From Pantoea vagans (GTDB lineage Bacteria; Pseudomonadota; Gammaproteobacteria; Enterobacterales; Enterobacteriaceae): DNA of 64,000 nt. Below, in pieces: positions 16,665 through 25,231 of this stretch (the first letter of the stretch is position 1; each line of letters starts with the position of its first letter). The notes beneath the pieces are model-generated. The model searched no databases and was not told the DNA's origin. It worked only from the letters and a program-made list of their open reading frames with translations. The position numbers were made by a program, and so were the translations under genes. The DNA lies in NCBI RefSeq assembly GCF_004792415.1, contig NZ_CP038853.1, positions 2,976,001-3,040,000 of the forward strand, read 5' to 3'.

Positions 16665-17561
16665 ATGTCTTACCCTCAAAGAACGGCTCTGCTGCTGATT
16701 AATCAGCGCTCACGTAAAGGGCGCATTGAGGCCAGGCGGGCACAGACGCTGCTGGCTCAGGCTGGCTTCACCCTGCTGCAACCGGACGAGAATGAGACAC
16801 GCAGCTACAGCCAGCTCATCGCGGCGTATGCCGGTCGCGTCGATGCGGTGATCGTCGGCGGTGGTGATGGCACGCTTAACGCAGCCGCGCCGGGACTGAT
16901 GCAGACCGGCCTGCCGCTGGGCATTTTACCGCTGGGCACCGCCAACGACTTTGCCCGTACGCTGGGCATTCCCGCCAGCCTTGAACAGGCGGTGAAAATT
17001 ATCGCAGACGGGCAGTTGCGCGCCGTGGATCTGGGGGAAGTGAATCAGCACCTGTTTCTTAACGTCTCGAGCATCGGCTTTTCGGCCGAGCTGGCGCGAA
17101 ACCTTACGGCAGAATCGAAAAAACGCTGGGGTGTGGGCGGGTATGCCCTGGCGGCGTTGCGGTTGCTGCGGCAGAGCCGTCCGTTCAGCGCCACGCTGGT
17201 GCATCAGGGTCAGCGGGTACCAATCAAAACGGTTCAGGTATCGGTGGGCAACGGGCGCTTCTACGGGGGTGGCATGACGGTGGAACAGCGCGCAGCACCC
17301 GACGATGGGTTACTGGATGTCTACAGCCTGGAGTTGCAGCACAGCTGGCAGCTGATTGCGCTACTGCCCTTTCTGCGGCGCGGCACCCATGGCCGCTGGC
17401 GCAACGTGCGGGCATTCAGCACCACGGAGCTGACCATTGAGACGCGTCGTCCTCACTACATCAATGCAGATGGCGAGATTATCGGTCAGACACCCGCGCA
17501 TTTTCGCCTGCTCGCCCGTGCGCTGCGGGTTTATGCACCCGCCGGTCAGTCTGTCAGATAA
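16665..17561 (+). CDS. YegS/DgkB-like lipid kinase
   Basis: A 298-residue diacylglycerol-kinase-catalytic-domain protein. The nucleotide loop VGGGDGTLNAA lies near 64-74 and the second motif GILPLGTANDFARTLGIP near 86-104. The C-terminal beta-sandwich contains VGNGRFYGGGM and the conserved NADGE near 265. Members phosphorylate diacylglycerol, phosphatidylglycerol or related lipids at the membrane. E. coli YegS has 299 residues, but identity cannot be measured here, so I give no symbol. CAGGATG lies about 10 bases before the ATG. The gene converges with the BssS-like gene, with only 7 bases between stop codons. Confidence 0.85.
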   Translation: MSYPQRTALLLINQRSRKGRIEARRAQTLLAQAGFTLLQPDENETRSYSQLIAAYAGRVDAVIVGGGDGTLNAAAPGLMQTGLPLGILPLGTANDFARTLGIPASLEQAVKIIADGQLRAVDLGEVNQHLFLNVSSIGFSAELARNLTAESKKRWGVGGYALAALRLLRQSRPFSATLVHQGQRVPIKTVQVSVGNGRFYGGGMTVEQRAAPDDGLLDVYSLELQHSWQLIALLPFLRRGTHGRWRNVRAFSTTELTIETRRPHYINADGEIIGQTPAHFRLLARALRVYAPAGQSVR

Positions 17562-17568
17562 CGCAGGA

Positions 17569-17802
17569 TTAATGCTTAGCGACGTTATTCTCGGCGTATT
17601 CGATCTGTTCGGCGAGGTTGCTGACCAGCGCTTTCGCCATCTCAATCGTCAGGCCAAAAAAGCGCGTCTCGCGCATCGGCTGTTCGGGCGAAGCTTGTGG
17701 ATCGACGTAGCCGAACTGCAGCACCAGCGCCTGATGACCGCTCAGCGGTCCGATGTGCCAGCCGGTGACCGGATAGAAGGTAAAACGGTTAAATTCATTC
17801 AC
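17569..17802 (-). CDS. BssS-like biofilm regulator family protein
   Basis: From a GTG at 17802 the product has 77 residues: YPVTGWHIGPLSGHQALVLQ, then LQFGYVDP, then FFGLTIEMAKALVSNLAEQI. This pattern (P-x-GW, ALxLxxxY, then a helix with TxxxA) matches the E. coli BssS family (84 residues), implicated in biofilm formation and signalling. The frame remains open to 17931, but the upstream residues look unlike the family and no SD is seen there; the GTG has a weak CAGG. Assignment is by pattern memory only. Confidence 0.55.
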   Translation of the reverse strand: MNEFNRFTFYPVTGWHIGPLSGHQALVLQFGYVDPQASPEQPMRETRFFGLTIEMAKALVSNLAEQIEYAENNVAKH

Positions 17803-17969
17803 TTTAAACCTGACTGTGAAGCATAACGCTGATGGAGTGTCAGGCCAGCTCTGATAATAAAACATGGGTGGATGACTGAGCCTGGCGCAAATTCGCAGAA
17901 TAACAAGGCAAAGGACGGTATCTGCAGGCAACGGGGGCTGAACCCGCAGCCCGGCGAAGCGTGCTGCGG

Positions 17970-18419
17970 CTACTTTTCCGCACGCGGAATGATGGAGATA
18001 TGGCCGTTGACCTCCAGCACCGCATATTTAATCTGATCGAACCGCTCCAGCCCCGGCCCGGATCGCGCCGCTTCCAGCACATCGTCAGGATTAATGCCGG
18101 TCATCTTCATGCGCTCGGTCAGCAGATTGCCGTTTTCCACCAGGATCACCGGACCGCCATCGATGACCTGTTCCACCACCGGAAAACGACTTTTCAGCTT
18201 GCCCAGCACGATATCAATGGTGACCAGCGTAATGATGGTCAGCGCCGCGCCGGTCACCGAAAAATCGTCACCCAGCAGCGCCTGCTGGGTCGCTTCACTA
18301 ATAATCAGCAGCAGAATCAGATCGAAAGAGGTCATCTGCAACAGGGTGCGTCTGCCGGCAATTTTGAACACCACCATCAGCACCAGATAAATGGCTGCCG
18401 CACGTAATACCGTTTCCAT
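17970..18419 (-). CDS. Short DUF421 membrane protein
   Basis: A 149-residue DUF421 protein with AGRRTLLQMTSFDLILLLIISEATQQ, two or three helices in the first 70 residues, and the cytosolic domain PVILVENGNLLTERMKMTGI and YAVLEVNGHISII. Unlike the 8.3 kb paralogue it has no zinc ribbon. GAGG lies 6 bases before the ATG. It follows a single-span membrane protein gene by 12 bases, so the two probably form an operon. The function is not known. Confidence 0.8.
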   Translation of the reverse strand: METVLRAAAIYLVLMVVFKIAGRRTLLQMTSFDLILLLIISEATQQALLGDDFSVTGAALTIITLVTIDIVLGKLKSRFPVVEQVIDGGPVILVENGNLLTERMKMTGINPDDVLEAARSGPGLERFDQIKYAVLEVNGHISIIPRAEK

Positions 18420-18431
18420 AACGCGCCTCTG

Positions 18432-18941
18432 TCAGGGATAGATCCATTGGGTAAAACGAACCGGAGGATGGTCGCCGCCGTTAATGGCAACGTGAACACG
18501 GCCCGGATTACGTGGCTGCAGGCCGAGCCAGATGGCGTGATCCGGCCCGGTGTCGCGGGCTGAAAAGGTCAGCCGCAGATCGCTGCCGATCGTCACCGCC
18601 TCCAGCGGCTGAGGCTGCAGCGTCTGGATTTGCAGGTTATCCAGTGCGCCACCGCCAATCGTTACGTTAAAGCGATCGGCTACCGGGGCGTTGTAGCGTA
18701 TGCGCATATCCATACTGCTCTCGACGCGGCCAAACCGCTCATAGTCCACCTGAAGGGTGCCGTCGGGCGAGCGGGCGCTGGTGTCGCTCAGCACGCCTTT
18801 GGAAAAGAGTCCGCATGCACCGAGGATGACCAGCAGGATTAACAGATACTCCCCTGCCCGCTGAATCAGCCATTCGCGGCGCACCCAGCGAAGATCCTCT
18901 TTTATCGGGCTATCCCCGGCCGCTGTATGATCTTTTTTCAC
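18432..18941 (-). CDS. Single-span membrane protein of unknown function
   Basis: A 169-residue protein if started at the GTG at 18941, which follows GGAGGGAATGAGAGC. The frame extends to 19028, overlapping the end of the oxidase subunit gene. A single membrane helix (YLLILLVILGACGLF) near residues 30-45 follows a basic N-terminus. The rest is probably periplasmic and rich in beta pattern (TLQVDYERFGRVESSMDMRI, ARDTGPDHAIWLGLQP, HPPVRFTQWIYP). Its position directly before a DUF421 gene suggests they work together, perhaps as an envelope pair. I know no domain name. Confidence 0.65.
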   Translation of the reverse strand: MKKDHTAAGDSPIKEDLRWVRREWLIQRAGEYLLILLVILGACGLFSKGVLSDTSARSPDGTLQVDYERFGRVESSMDMRIRYNAPVADRFNVTIGGGALDNLQIQTLQPQPLEAVTIGSDLRLTFSARDTGPDHAIWLGLQPRNPGRVHVAINGGDHPPVRFTQWIYP

Positions 18942-19008
18942 GCTCTCATTCCCTCCTCCCGGTACACCCGATCCGATGACGCTCTGGCTGAAGCATAGTG
19001 GACAGCCG

Positions 19009-19944
19009 TTATTTCGCCCGTCGCTCAACCCAGAACGACCAGCTGTGGTAGAGCAATGTCAGCGGCATAGCAATCGCAGCCCCCACCAGCACAAAGCCCT
19101 GCGTGACCGGCGATGAGGCACTTTCACCGATGCTGAACTGATGTGGCACCAGCCAGGGATAGAGGCCGCACAGCAGCCCGGTAAAAACGGCACCGATGAG
19201 CATCAGCGTCAGGATGAGCGGGAACAGCGGACGGGCTCGCCACAGGGCCAGCGGCACGGCGATCCAGAGCAGGATAATCGCCACGACAGCGATTTTACCC
19301 GGCAGCCGCTGCCAGCTTTGCTGCCAGATATCCGCATTGAGGTAGCATTCGACAAGGAAGATCATCAGCGCCAGCAGCCACCACAGCCAGCTCTGTGCCG
19401 TCGCCAGCGGTTGCACCCTGTCGCCAATTCGCCAGCCAATCCAGCAGCAGGCCAGCAGCGAATTGATCGCCATGAGGCCCGCGCCGCTGATCAGCGGAAC
19501 CAGGCTCAGGCCATCCGGCAGGCCGGTTTGCGGCTGCGCGCTGATGATCATCCCGGCGCACCAGCCCTGAATAAAGGTCGCCAGTGCTGAACTGCCCGCC
19601 ATGACGCGGTCCAGCCAGTGACGCAGTTGTGAAGAACTCTGAGCGCGGTACTCAAGCGCCATCGCCCGCACCAGCAGCGCCAGTAACATGGCAAACAGCG
19701 GTACGCTCAGCTGACTGAACAGCAGCGCGTAGACCGGCGGAAACAGCGCCAGCAGCGCGCCCGCCGCCAGCACCAGCCAGGTCTCATTCGCATCCCATAC
19801 CGGCAGAATACTGTGGGTCATCTGCTCACGCTGTTCATCATCATGAAACCAGCAAAACAGCATACCCACGCCCAGGTCAGTGCCGTCCAGCAGCAAATAA
19901 AGCAGCAGGGAGAGGCAGATAATCAGCGCGGAGAGATCGGCCAT
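19009..19944 (-). CDS. Cytochrome bd-type quinol oxidase subunit II (CydB/CioB)
   Basis: A 311-residue multi-helix subunit. Family landmarks are LLLDGTDLGVGMLF at the N-terminus, LPVWDANETWLVLAAGALLALFPPVYALL near residues 47-75, and LVRAMALEYR near 90-99. It is short for the family (335-380 residues), mainly through a compact C-terminal half. Together with subunit I it forms the quinol:O2 oxidoreductase of the inner membrane. Its ATG lies 9 bases after the subunit I stop, so the genes are cotranscribed. No cydX-like small ORF is evident downstream. Confidence 0.87.
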   Translation of the reverse strand: MADLSALIICLSLLLYLLLDGTDLGVGMLFCWFHDDEQREQMTHSILPVWDANETWLVLAAGALLALFPPVYALLFSQLSVPLFAMLLALLVRAMALEYRAQSSSQLRHWLDRVMAGSSALATFIQGWCAGMIISAQPQTGLPDGLSLVPLISGAGLMAINSLLACCWIGWRIGDRVQPLATAQSWLWWLLALMIFLVECYLNADIWQQSWQRLPGKIAVVAIILLWIAVPLALWRARPLFPLILTLMLIGAVFTGLLCGLYPWLVPHQFSIGESASSPVTQGFVLVGAAIAMPLTLLYHSWSFWVERRAK

Positions 19945-19953
19945 CGCAGACTC

Positions 19954-21318
19954 CTAGTGTGGCGTTTTTAACTCAATGACGACCGGCTGTCCCGACGGCA
20001 GTTCACCCTTAACCCGGCGCAGCAGATAGTGTAAGCCGAGGGCGAAGACCAGCGCGTAGATCAGCAGCACGGCCACAAAAATGACCAGCGTAGTGGCGAA
20101 CGACAGCGGAGAGACGCTCTCTGCGGTGCGTAACATGCCGTAGACCGTCCACGGCTGACGCCCCACTTCCGTCACGACCCAGCCTGAGAGCAGTGCGATA
20201 AAGCCCGCCGGCGAGAGCCATACCAGCCAGCGCATTAACCGCCCTGATGCGGCCAGCCGCCCACGCCAGCGCTGGAAATTAGCTATCAGTGTAGTGAGTA
20301 AGATGATCAGTCCCAGCCCCACCATCAGGCGAAAGGCGAAAAAGACCGGCAGCACCGGTGGAATGGCCTCTGCAGGAAATTCACTCAGGCTTTTGATGTG
20401 ACCCGTGAAGTTGTGTCGCAGATAGAGCGAGCCAAGATTGGGCAGGCGCACTTCCAGATGGTTACGCTGCGCCTGCTGGTCCGGTAGCGCGAACAGGCGC
20501 AACGGTTCCCCCTCACCCTGCGCAGGTGGACGCCAGCTACCCTCCATCGCCGCGAGTTTAGCGGGCTGATAGTCGCGGGTATTTTCACCGTGCAGATCGC
20601 CGAGTACGATCTGCAGCGGAACGGCAAACAGCAGAAAGGTCAGCGCGCTGTTGAGCATCAGGCGTGAAGCAGGCTCCCCCTTAAACTGCCGCAGTCGCCA
20701 GGCCGCAACCCCCATCATCAACACCGCGACGGCAATCAGCGACCCCACCACCATATGACCGAAACGCCAGGGAAAAGAGGGCGACAGCAGAATTGACCGC
20801 CAGCTTTCGGCCAGAAATACACCGCTCTCATTACGCGTAAATCCGATCGGCGTCTGCATCCAGGAATTGGCAGCCAGAATCCAGAATGCGCTTAGCAATG
20901 CCCCAACCGCCACCAGACAGGTCACGGCAAAATGGATGCCAGGCCGGATTTTATTGAAGCCAAACAGCATCACCCCGGTCAGCGCCGATTCCAGAAAAAA
21001 AGCGACCAGCACCTCATAAAACATTAACGGCCCAATCACGCCACCAGCCTGATGAGAAAAGCGCGCCCAGTGCGTACCAAACTGGAATTCCATGACTACG
21101 CCAGAGGCGGCACCAATCGCCACCGTCAGGGAAAAAATGTTCAGCCAGAAGTGAAGCGCATCCCGGGCGACCTGCTGCTTTCCCCACAGCCAGCGCGCCT
21201 CAAACCAGACCAGAAACGGGGCCAGCCCCAGCGTCAGCGCCGCCAGCGTGATATGCATGCCCATGGTCAGCGCAAACTGCGTCCGGGCAATAATCAGAAC
21301 CCAGTCGCTGTCATTCAT
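19954..21318 (-). CDS. Cytochrome bd-type quinol oxidase subunit I, short Q-loop (CIO type)
   Basis: A 454-residue subunit. His22 in GMHIT is the expected b595 ligand, and EVLVAFFLES carries the two conserved Glu near 100-107. The quinol-binding loop (GDLHGENTRDYQPAKLAAME onwards) is short, as in cyanide-insensitive oxidases (CioA). GRQPWTVYGMLRT is the conserved C-terminal motif. The enzyme reduces O2 without pumping protons and supports growth at low oxygen or with respiratory inhibitors. E. coli CydA (522) is longer because of its long Q-loop. The SD is weak, and a 27-codon ORF with a strong SD overlaps the start, suggesting translational coupling. Confidence 0.9.
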   Translation of the reverse strand: MNDSDWVLIIARTQFALTMGMHITLAALTLGLAPFLVWFEARWLWGKQQVARDALHFWLNIFSLTVAIGAASGVVMEFQFGTHWARFSHQAGGVIGPLMFYEVLVAFFLESALTGVMLFGFNKIRPGIHFAVTCLVAVGALLSAFWILAANSWMQTPIGFTRNESGVFLAESWRSILLSPSFPWRFGHMVVGSLIAVAVLMMGVAAWRLRQFKGEPASRLMLNSALTFLLFAVPLQIVLGDLHGENTRDYQPAKLAAMEGSWRPPAQGEGEPLRLFALPDQQAQRNHLEVRLPNLGSLYLRHNFTGHIKSLSEFPAEAIPPVLPVFFAFRLMVGLGLIILLTTLIANFQRWRGRLAASGRLMRWLVWLSPAGFIALLSGWVVTEVGRQPWTVYGMLRTAESVSPLSFATTLVIFVAVLLIYALVFALGLHYLLRRVKGELPSGQPVVIELKTPH

Positions 21319-21394
21319 AAGGGGAGTGTTCCGGCGCAGACACGCTGGTGTAAGTGCCTGGCGTGAACAGACACGCAGGCAGCCGTACTTTCAT
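21311..21394 (-). CDS. Putative 27-residue leader ORF overlapping the oxidase start
   Basis: ATG at 21394 is preceded by AGGAGAGAGTCAG. It encodes MKVRLPACLFTPGTYTSVSA plus seven more residues and stops within the first codons of subunit I (8-base overlap). The downstream gene has no good SD of its own, so ribosomes finishing this ORF could reinitiate. There is no homology support; it is a prediction from position and SD only. Confidence 0.4.
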   Translation of the reverse strand: MKVRLPACLFTPGTYTSVSAPEHSPYE

Positions 21395-21702
21395 CTGACT
21401 CTCTCCTGGCCGGAAAATAATCGCGCCTGCCGGGGCTGCATGACATCAGCATCAGGATTAATTCACCAGCAGAAAGCGGATATATGACGTTATCTGTTTA
21501 TCGTAGTGAAGAAATAAAAAACCAGCCAGTTCCGGCGAGCCTGTAATAACGAACGCGCTGAAGATGATTTTATTGCGACAACGTAAAGAGCGGAGAAATA
21601 AAGTTATTATCGCGGGCCATTCCCGCCTCGCTTAAATAAAGGAAAATAAAACTAAGCGAGGCGGATAATTAATCCAGCCCCGCCGTTACGGAACGGGCTG
21701 CC
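21395..21702. other. 308-base intergenic region with a long-stem inverted repeat
   Basis: Lies between the oxidase operon and the CorA-like gene (its stop is at 21703). The only structure seen is a 12-base perfect inverted repeat, CCGCCTCGCTTA and TAAGCGAGGCGG (21623-21634, 21653-21664), around an AT-rich 18-base loop. It could terminate the CorA-like transcript, although no T-run follows. No gene is seen. Confidence 0.55.
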
Positions 21703-22668
21703 TTACAGCCAGCCCGCTCGGCGCAGTTTAGCCCACAACCCGCCGCAGGCCAGCAGCGTCAGCCCAACCGCCAGCGGATAGCCATACAGCGACTTCAGCT
21801 CCGGCATATGTTCGAAGTTCATGCCGTACATGCTGAACACCACGGTCGGGATCACCAGGATCGCGCCCCAGCCCGCCAGCTTTTTGACCACCTCGTTCTG
21901 CTGCACCGTCACCAGCGCCAGGTTGACCTGCATGGCGCTGGTCAGCATCTCGCGCATATCTTCCGCGTCGGTGACCACATGACGGGCGTGATCCTGCACG
22001 TCGCGGATATAGGCGCGCAGCGGACGCGGGATCAGATCTTCATGCAGGTGGATAAGCTGATTACAGATCTCTTCTACCGGCAGCGCTGCATTGCGTAGTG
22101 ACAGCAGATGACGCCGCATGGTGTAGACCGACTGGACCGACTTACGGTCAAATTCGCTGGTAAAGAGATCGTTCTCCATCTGCCCCACCCGCTCATTCAG
22201 AGAAGTGGAAAGTTGAGCATAGCGATCCACGACAAAATCGAGCAGACAATAGAGCGGATACGCCGGGCCAAACTTCAGCAGCGCCGGGTTCTCAGAGGCA
22301 CGCTGTCGCACCGGGGTATAACTTTCCGATGCGCCGTGACGGATGCTGATCAGGAATTTTTTTCCGACAAAGAAGTGGGTTTCGCCCAGTTCGCAGCTGT
22401 CATCCTTTGCACATACTGTCTTGACCACGATAAACAGTGAGTCACCGTAATGTTCGATTTTAGGTCGCTGATGGGCATTAAGCGCATCTTCAACCGCCAG
22501 TTCGTGCAGGCCGAACTCCTCTTTAATCTTTGCCATAAATTCAGCGTCTGGCTGCCACAGCCCGAGCCAGATAAACGCTTCCGGCTCTTTGATCACTTCA
22601 CTGATATCTTCGACGTCGACCTCTTCGCCCGCACTTCCAGGACGATACACCCTGCTGCTTACGATCAT
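21703..22668 (-). CDS. CorA-family divalent-cation transporter
   Basis: About 321 residues. The N-terminal cytosolic domain contains GLHELAVEDALNAHQRPKIE and a long helix follows. At the C-terminus are two membrane helices, the first ending in the signature YGMNFEHMPEL (GMN motif, near residue 285). The family carries Mg2+, Co2+, Ni2+ or, in the ZntB branch, Zn2+. The sequence is not E. coli CorA, and I cannot separate Mg uptake from Zn transport. Two ATGs exist: 22677 lies one base after GGGA, while 22668 has proper spacing. It stands alone between intergenic repeats and the YdiY-like gene. Confidence 0.85.
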   Translation of the reverse strand: MIVSSRVYRPGSAGEEVDVEDISEVIKEPEAFIWLGLWQPDAEFMAKIKEEFGLHELAVEDALNAHQRPKIEHYGDSLFIVVKTVCAKDDSCELGETHFFVGKKFLISIRHGASESYTPVRQRASENPALLKFGPAYPLYCLLDFVVDRYAQLSTSLNERVGQMENDLFTSEFDRKSVQSVYTMRRHLLSLRNAALPVEEICNQLIHLHEDLIPRPLRAYIRDVQDHARHVVTDAEDMREMLTSAMQVNLALVTVQQNEVVKKLAGWGAILVIPTVVFSMYGMNFEHMPELKSLYGYPLAVGLTLLACGGLWAKLRRAGWL

Positions 22669-22771
22669 CTTCTGCATTCCCGTTGTGACAGTACATGCAG
22701 CTTAGCTAATGCCGGGCCTGTAACCGGATAAAAACAGTAAGGATTTGCTGCGACGCTGCGCGATCAGCGGG

Positions 22772-23791
22772 TTACCACTTCAGGCCTAATCCGGTGGAGA
22801 AGATGCCTTCGTTAAGGGTATCGGGAATGCCGCTGACCAGATTGCGATGATAACCAAGGTGCAGCGTTGACCAGGAGGTCAGGCTGTAACGCATCCCGAC
22901 TTCGGCATCCAGCATAAATACTCCGTCATCATCCAGTGAATGACCCACATCGCCGTTGCTGTAAAGCGTGACCGACTTGCCCAGCAGATAGCGCTGATAG
23001 TTCCAGCGCAGCGAGCCGCCAAAGTGCCGCTCTTCGCGATCGTCGCTGTAGCCATACTCAAAGGCACCGCCAAGCAGCGAGAGTGAGAAGGAACTGAGTT
23101 CGGTGTCCCACAGCTGATAACCGGGGCCGGTACCGAGCAGCGCCTGCCGTGACAGATTCTCTACCCAGTCGCGCTTGTAGGTCGCGCGAGTCTGCCAGAA
23201 GAACTGCTCACTGACTAGATAGTCGAAGGCGTAGCGCAGGCTGTAGTTATTGGTGTTGATGCTCGCGTTTTCCTGCTCGCGATTGTAGGTCGCACCGATG
23301 TCGTGCCGCCATTTGCCCTGGTTCAGTTTAGTGTTGAGCGCAAAGCTGTAGTCGTCGGTCTTGGTCGAGGCTTTTTTGACCTTCACACCGGCATCGATAT
23401 TGCCGGTCCAGGCGAGCTGATCGGTGCGGACTTTGGCTTTCATAAACTCATCGATGCGACTGACGGAGACCTGCTGCTCCTGCTCATTGCGTTCCACCCA
23501 GACATAACCGGGATCGGACGAAGAGAGCCGCACCTGATAGTGTTCGCCGGTCTTTTTGTTTTCGACATTAACCGGATTATCGCTGGCGAGCGTACTGACC
23601 GCATTCCACGCCAGGGTGACGGTGCCCGCGTAGTGTGTCTCAATCGCCAGCTTGCCGTCGCTGAGATAACGGATCGTGCCGGTCAGCCGATCGCCATTAT
23701 TCAGCCAGACGGTATCGGCTGCGGCCTGCTCTGCCCATCCGGTACAGCAGAAGATGACCAGCAGCCGGGTCAGTAAGATGGCGCAACGCAT
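22772..23791 (-). CDS. DUF481 outer-membrane protein (YdiY-like)
   Basis: A 339-residue exported protein. The signal peptide runs to about residue 25 (WAEQAAA). An SH3/OmpW-like N-terminal section reads TVWLNNGDRLTGTIRYLSDG. From about 120 the DUF481 beta-barrel follows, with alternating strands and many aromatic residues (DVGHSLDDDGVFMLDAEVG, HLGYHRNLVSGIPDTLNEG), and it closes with ...GLGLKW, the terminal aromatic typical of outer-membrane barrels. E. coli YdiY (252) lacks the N-terminal extension. The function of DUF481 proteins is not established; salt or acid induction is known for some. Probably monocistronic. Confidence 0.8.
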   Translation of the reverse strand: MRCAILLTRLLVIFCCTGWAEQAAADTVWLNNGDRLTGTIRYLSDGKLAIETHYAGTVTLAWNAVSTLASDNPVNVENKKTGEHYQVRLSSSDPGYVWVERNEQEQQVSVSRIDEFMKAKVRTDQLAWTGNIDAGVKVKKASTKTDDYSFALNTKLNQGKWRHDIGATYNREQENASINTNNYSLRYAFDYLVSEQFFWQTRATYKRDWVENLSRQALLGTGPGYQLWDTELSSFSLSLLGGAFEYGYSDDREERHFGGSLRWNYQRYLLGKSVTLYSNGDVGHSLDDDGVFMLDAEVGMRYSLTSWSTLHLGYHRNLVSGIPDTLNEGIFSTGLGLKW

Positions 23792-23887
23792 AGCTTTCCC
23801 TGTAAAGGCGTCGTTCGGTATGGACGACGCGTCACCGCAAATCCGGCCCTGATAATTAAGCGGATTCCGCGATGATATGCAATGAAG

Positions 23888-24484
23888 TCAGGAAAGGTCG
23901 TGCAGGGCTTTGCCGGATGGCGGACCCAGCGTGAAGTCGCTGAAACGGATCGCCAGCCCCTCGCGTTCAGGCGAACAGCCCATCACGCCGACAAAACGCC
24001 GCGCCTGACCCGGCCACGGGCAGAGTCGCAACAGCGGCCAGGTCAGGCCGTCGGTGGAGTACTGGATTCTCAGCGCCCCTTTTTCCAGCGTGGCGCGCAG
24101 CCAGAACTGACGCGCATCACCAGGGAATACACCGGTAGACCAGTCAGAAAACTCACGCGTGACCACGCTGCCGATAGCAGGCTGGTCATCGTTAAACTCA
24201 ATGCCCGCTTTAACCCAGTGCCTTTCACTGTCCTGAATAAACAGACCGGCCTGATCATAGAGCTGGCTGAAGTCCGCCCTCACCTGCACCTGAACGGTAA
24301 AATCGTTTTCCACCCAGAAGCCAAAAGCGTGGCCGCTGTGCCGTTCGAAGCCGTACCAGGTGCGCTGCCAGAAATCGCTGTTTAACGCGGTTTCGAACTG
24401 TAGCGTATCGCCATCCAGACTGTGTACTGGCGGCTGATTAATCCAGACGCCGCCTTCGGTGGTCAGTGAGCTGACTGCAGACAT
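23888..24484 (-). CDS. DUF1349 domain protein (concanavalin-like fold)
   Basis: A 198-residue cytosolic protein of DUF1349. Typical segments are FWQRTWYGFERHSGHAFG near 38, then FTVQVQVRADFSQLYDQAGLFI, EFNDDQPAIGSVVTREFSDWS, and the C-terminal PEREGLAIRFSDF. The fold is a lectin-like beta-sandwich related to the glycan-binding regions of some hydrolases; no enzyme activity is known. AAGGAG lies 7 bases before the ATG at 24484, better than the GTG two codons earlier. It is divergent from the DUF2171 gene. Confidence 0.8.
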   Translation of the reverse strand: MSAVSSLTTEGGVWINQPPVHSLDGDTLQFETALNSDFWQRTWYGFERHSGHAFGFWVENDFTVQVQVRADFSQLYDQAGLFIQDSERHWVKAGIEFNDDQPAIGSVVTREFSDWSTGVFPGDARQFWLRATLEKGALRIQYSTDGLTWPLLRLCPWPGQARRFVGVMGCSPEREGLAIRFSDFTLGPPSGKALHDLS

Positions 24485-24826
24485 AGGCACTCCTTTATGT
24501 GAGTTAAATCGCCTGCGTTCGGGCAGACCCGGGCGCGGCGATTGACCTGATTATCATAGCGTTGATTGGTGAAACAGCCGGAGAGGATCGCGGCAAATCT
24601 GAACATGCCGGAGTGGAAAGTGCTTAGCTGAGCAGACCCGAAACTGCGAACATCGGGATCGGTTAGCGGTTTCGTTTTTTCGTGTCGCGTAAACAAATAA
24701 CCGCGTTCAGGTCCAGTCGGCTTAACTATTTCATTTTGTTAATTGCCTGGCGCAAACCGTGTTTAACAACCAGGCTTGTTCTGTCTGAGGGCAACTGAAT
24801 TCATCAAATATAAGGATTAAGTCAAC
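24485..24826. other. 342-base intergenic region
   Basis: Lies between divergent DUF1349 and DUF2171 genes. I see no gene in it. The AT-rich part near 24690-24830 probably holds the promoter of the DUF2171 gene, but no clear -35/-10 pair stands out. Confidence 0.5.
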
Positions 24827-25063
24827 ATGGTAGATAAATCAGAGATTCTGGATCACGCACAGGTTGTTGATGTGAATGGCGAACATGTCGGAATTGTTGA
24901 CCATTTCGAAGGCGACGACAAAATTAAGCTGGCGAAAAGCGATCCTGAAGCAGGCGGCAAACACCACATTATTCCATTCAGCTGGGTGAAAGAAGTCGAT
25001 GACAATAAAGTCATCCTCTCTAAAGCCAAAGCGGATGTTGAAAGCGAGTGGCAGTCTGCATAA
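24827..25063 (+). CDS. DUF2171 protein
   Basis: A 78-residue soluble acidic protein of the DUF2171 family, with a PRC-barrel-like beta fold: HAQVVDVNGEHVGIVDHFEG, then KIKLAKSDPEAGGKHHIIPF and WVKEVDDNKVILSK. Such proteins are common in stress-responsive operons of enterobacteria, without known biochemical role. AAGGA stands 10 bases before the ATG. A hairpin terminator follows within 10 bases, so the gene is monocistronic. Confidence 0.82.
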   Translation: MVDKSEILDHAQVVDVNGEHVGIVDHFEGDDKIKLAKSDPEAGGKHHIIPFSWVKEVDDNKVILSKAKADVESEWQSA

Positions 25064-25069
25064 AGCGTT

Positions 25070-25100
25070 AGCCGTGGCACCTGTCACGGCTTATTTCTTT
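25070..25100 (+). terminator. Rho-independent terminator of the DUF2171 gene
   Basis: GCCGTG, loop GCACCTGT, CACGGC, then TTATTTCTTTT. Confidence 0.75.
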
Positions 25101-25231
25101 TGTGCGCGTTACGCTATTTTTGGTTATCACCCAGCATAAACCCGCTCATTTTATCGCTCTGCCCTTCTGGTCATCTGCAGGAATACCGCTTTCTGCATTT
25201 CCCCTGAATATACCTAAACTGTTCTGTCTTC

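Noticed and set aside
24463..24696. 77-codon minus-strand frame upstream of the DUF1349 gene
   Set aside because: It overlaps the 5' region of that gene, has no SD and no recognisable protein pattern.
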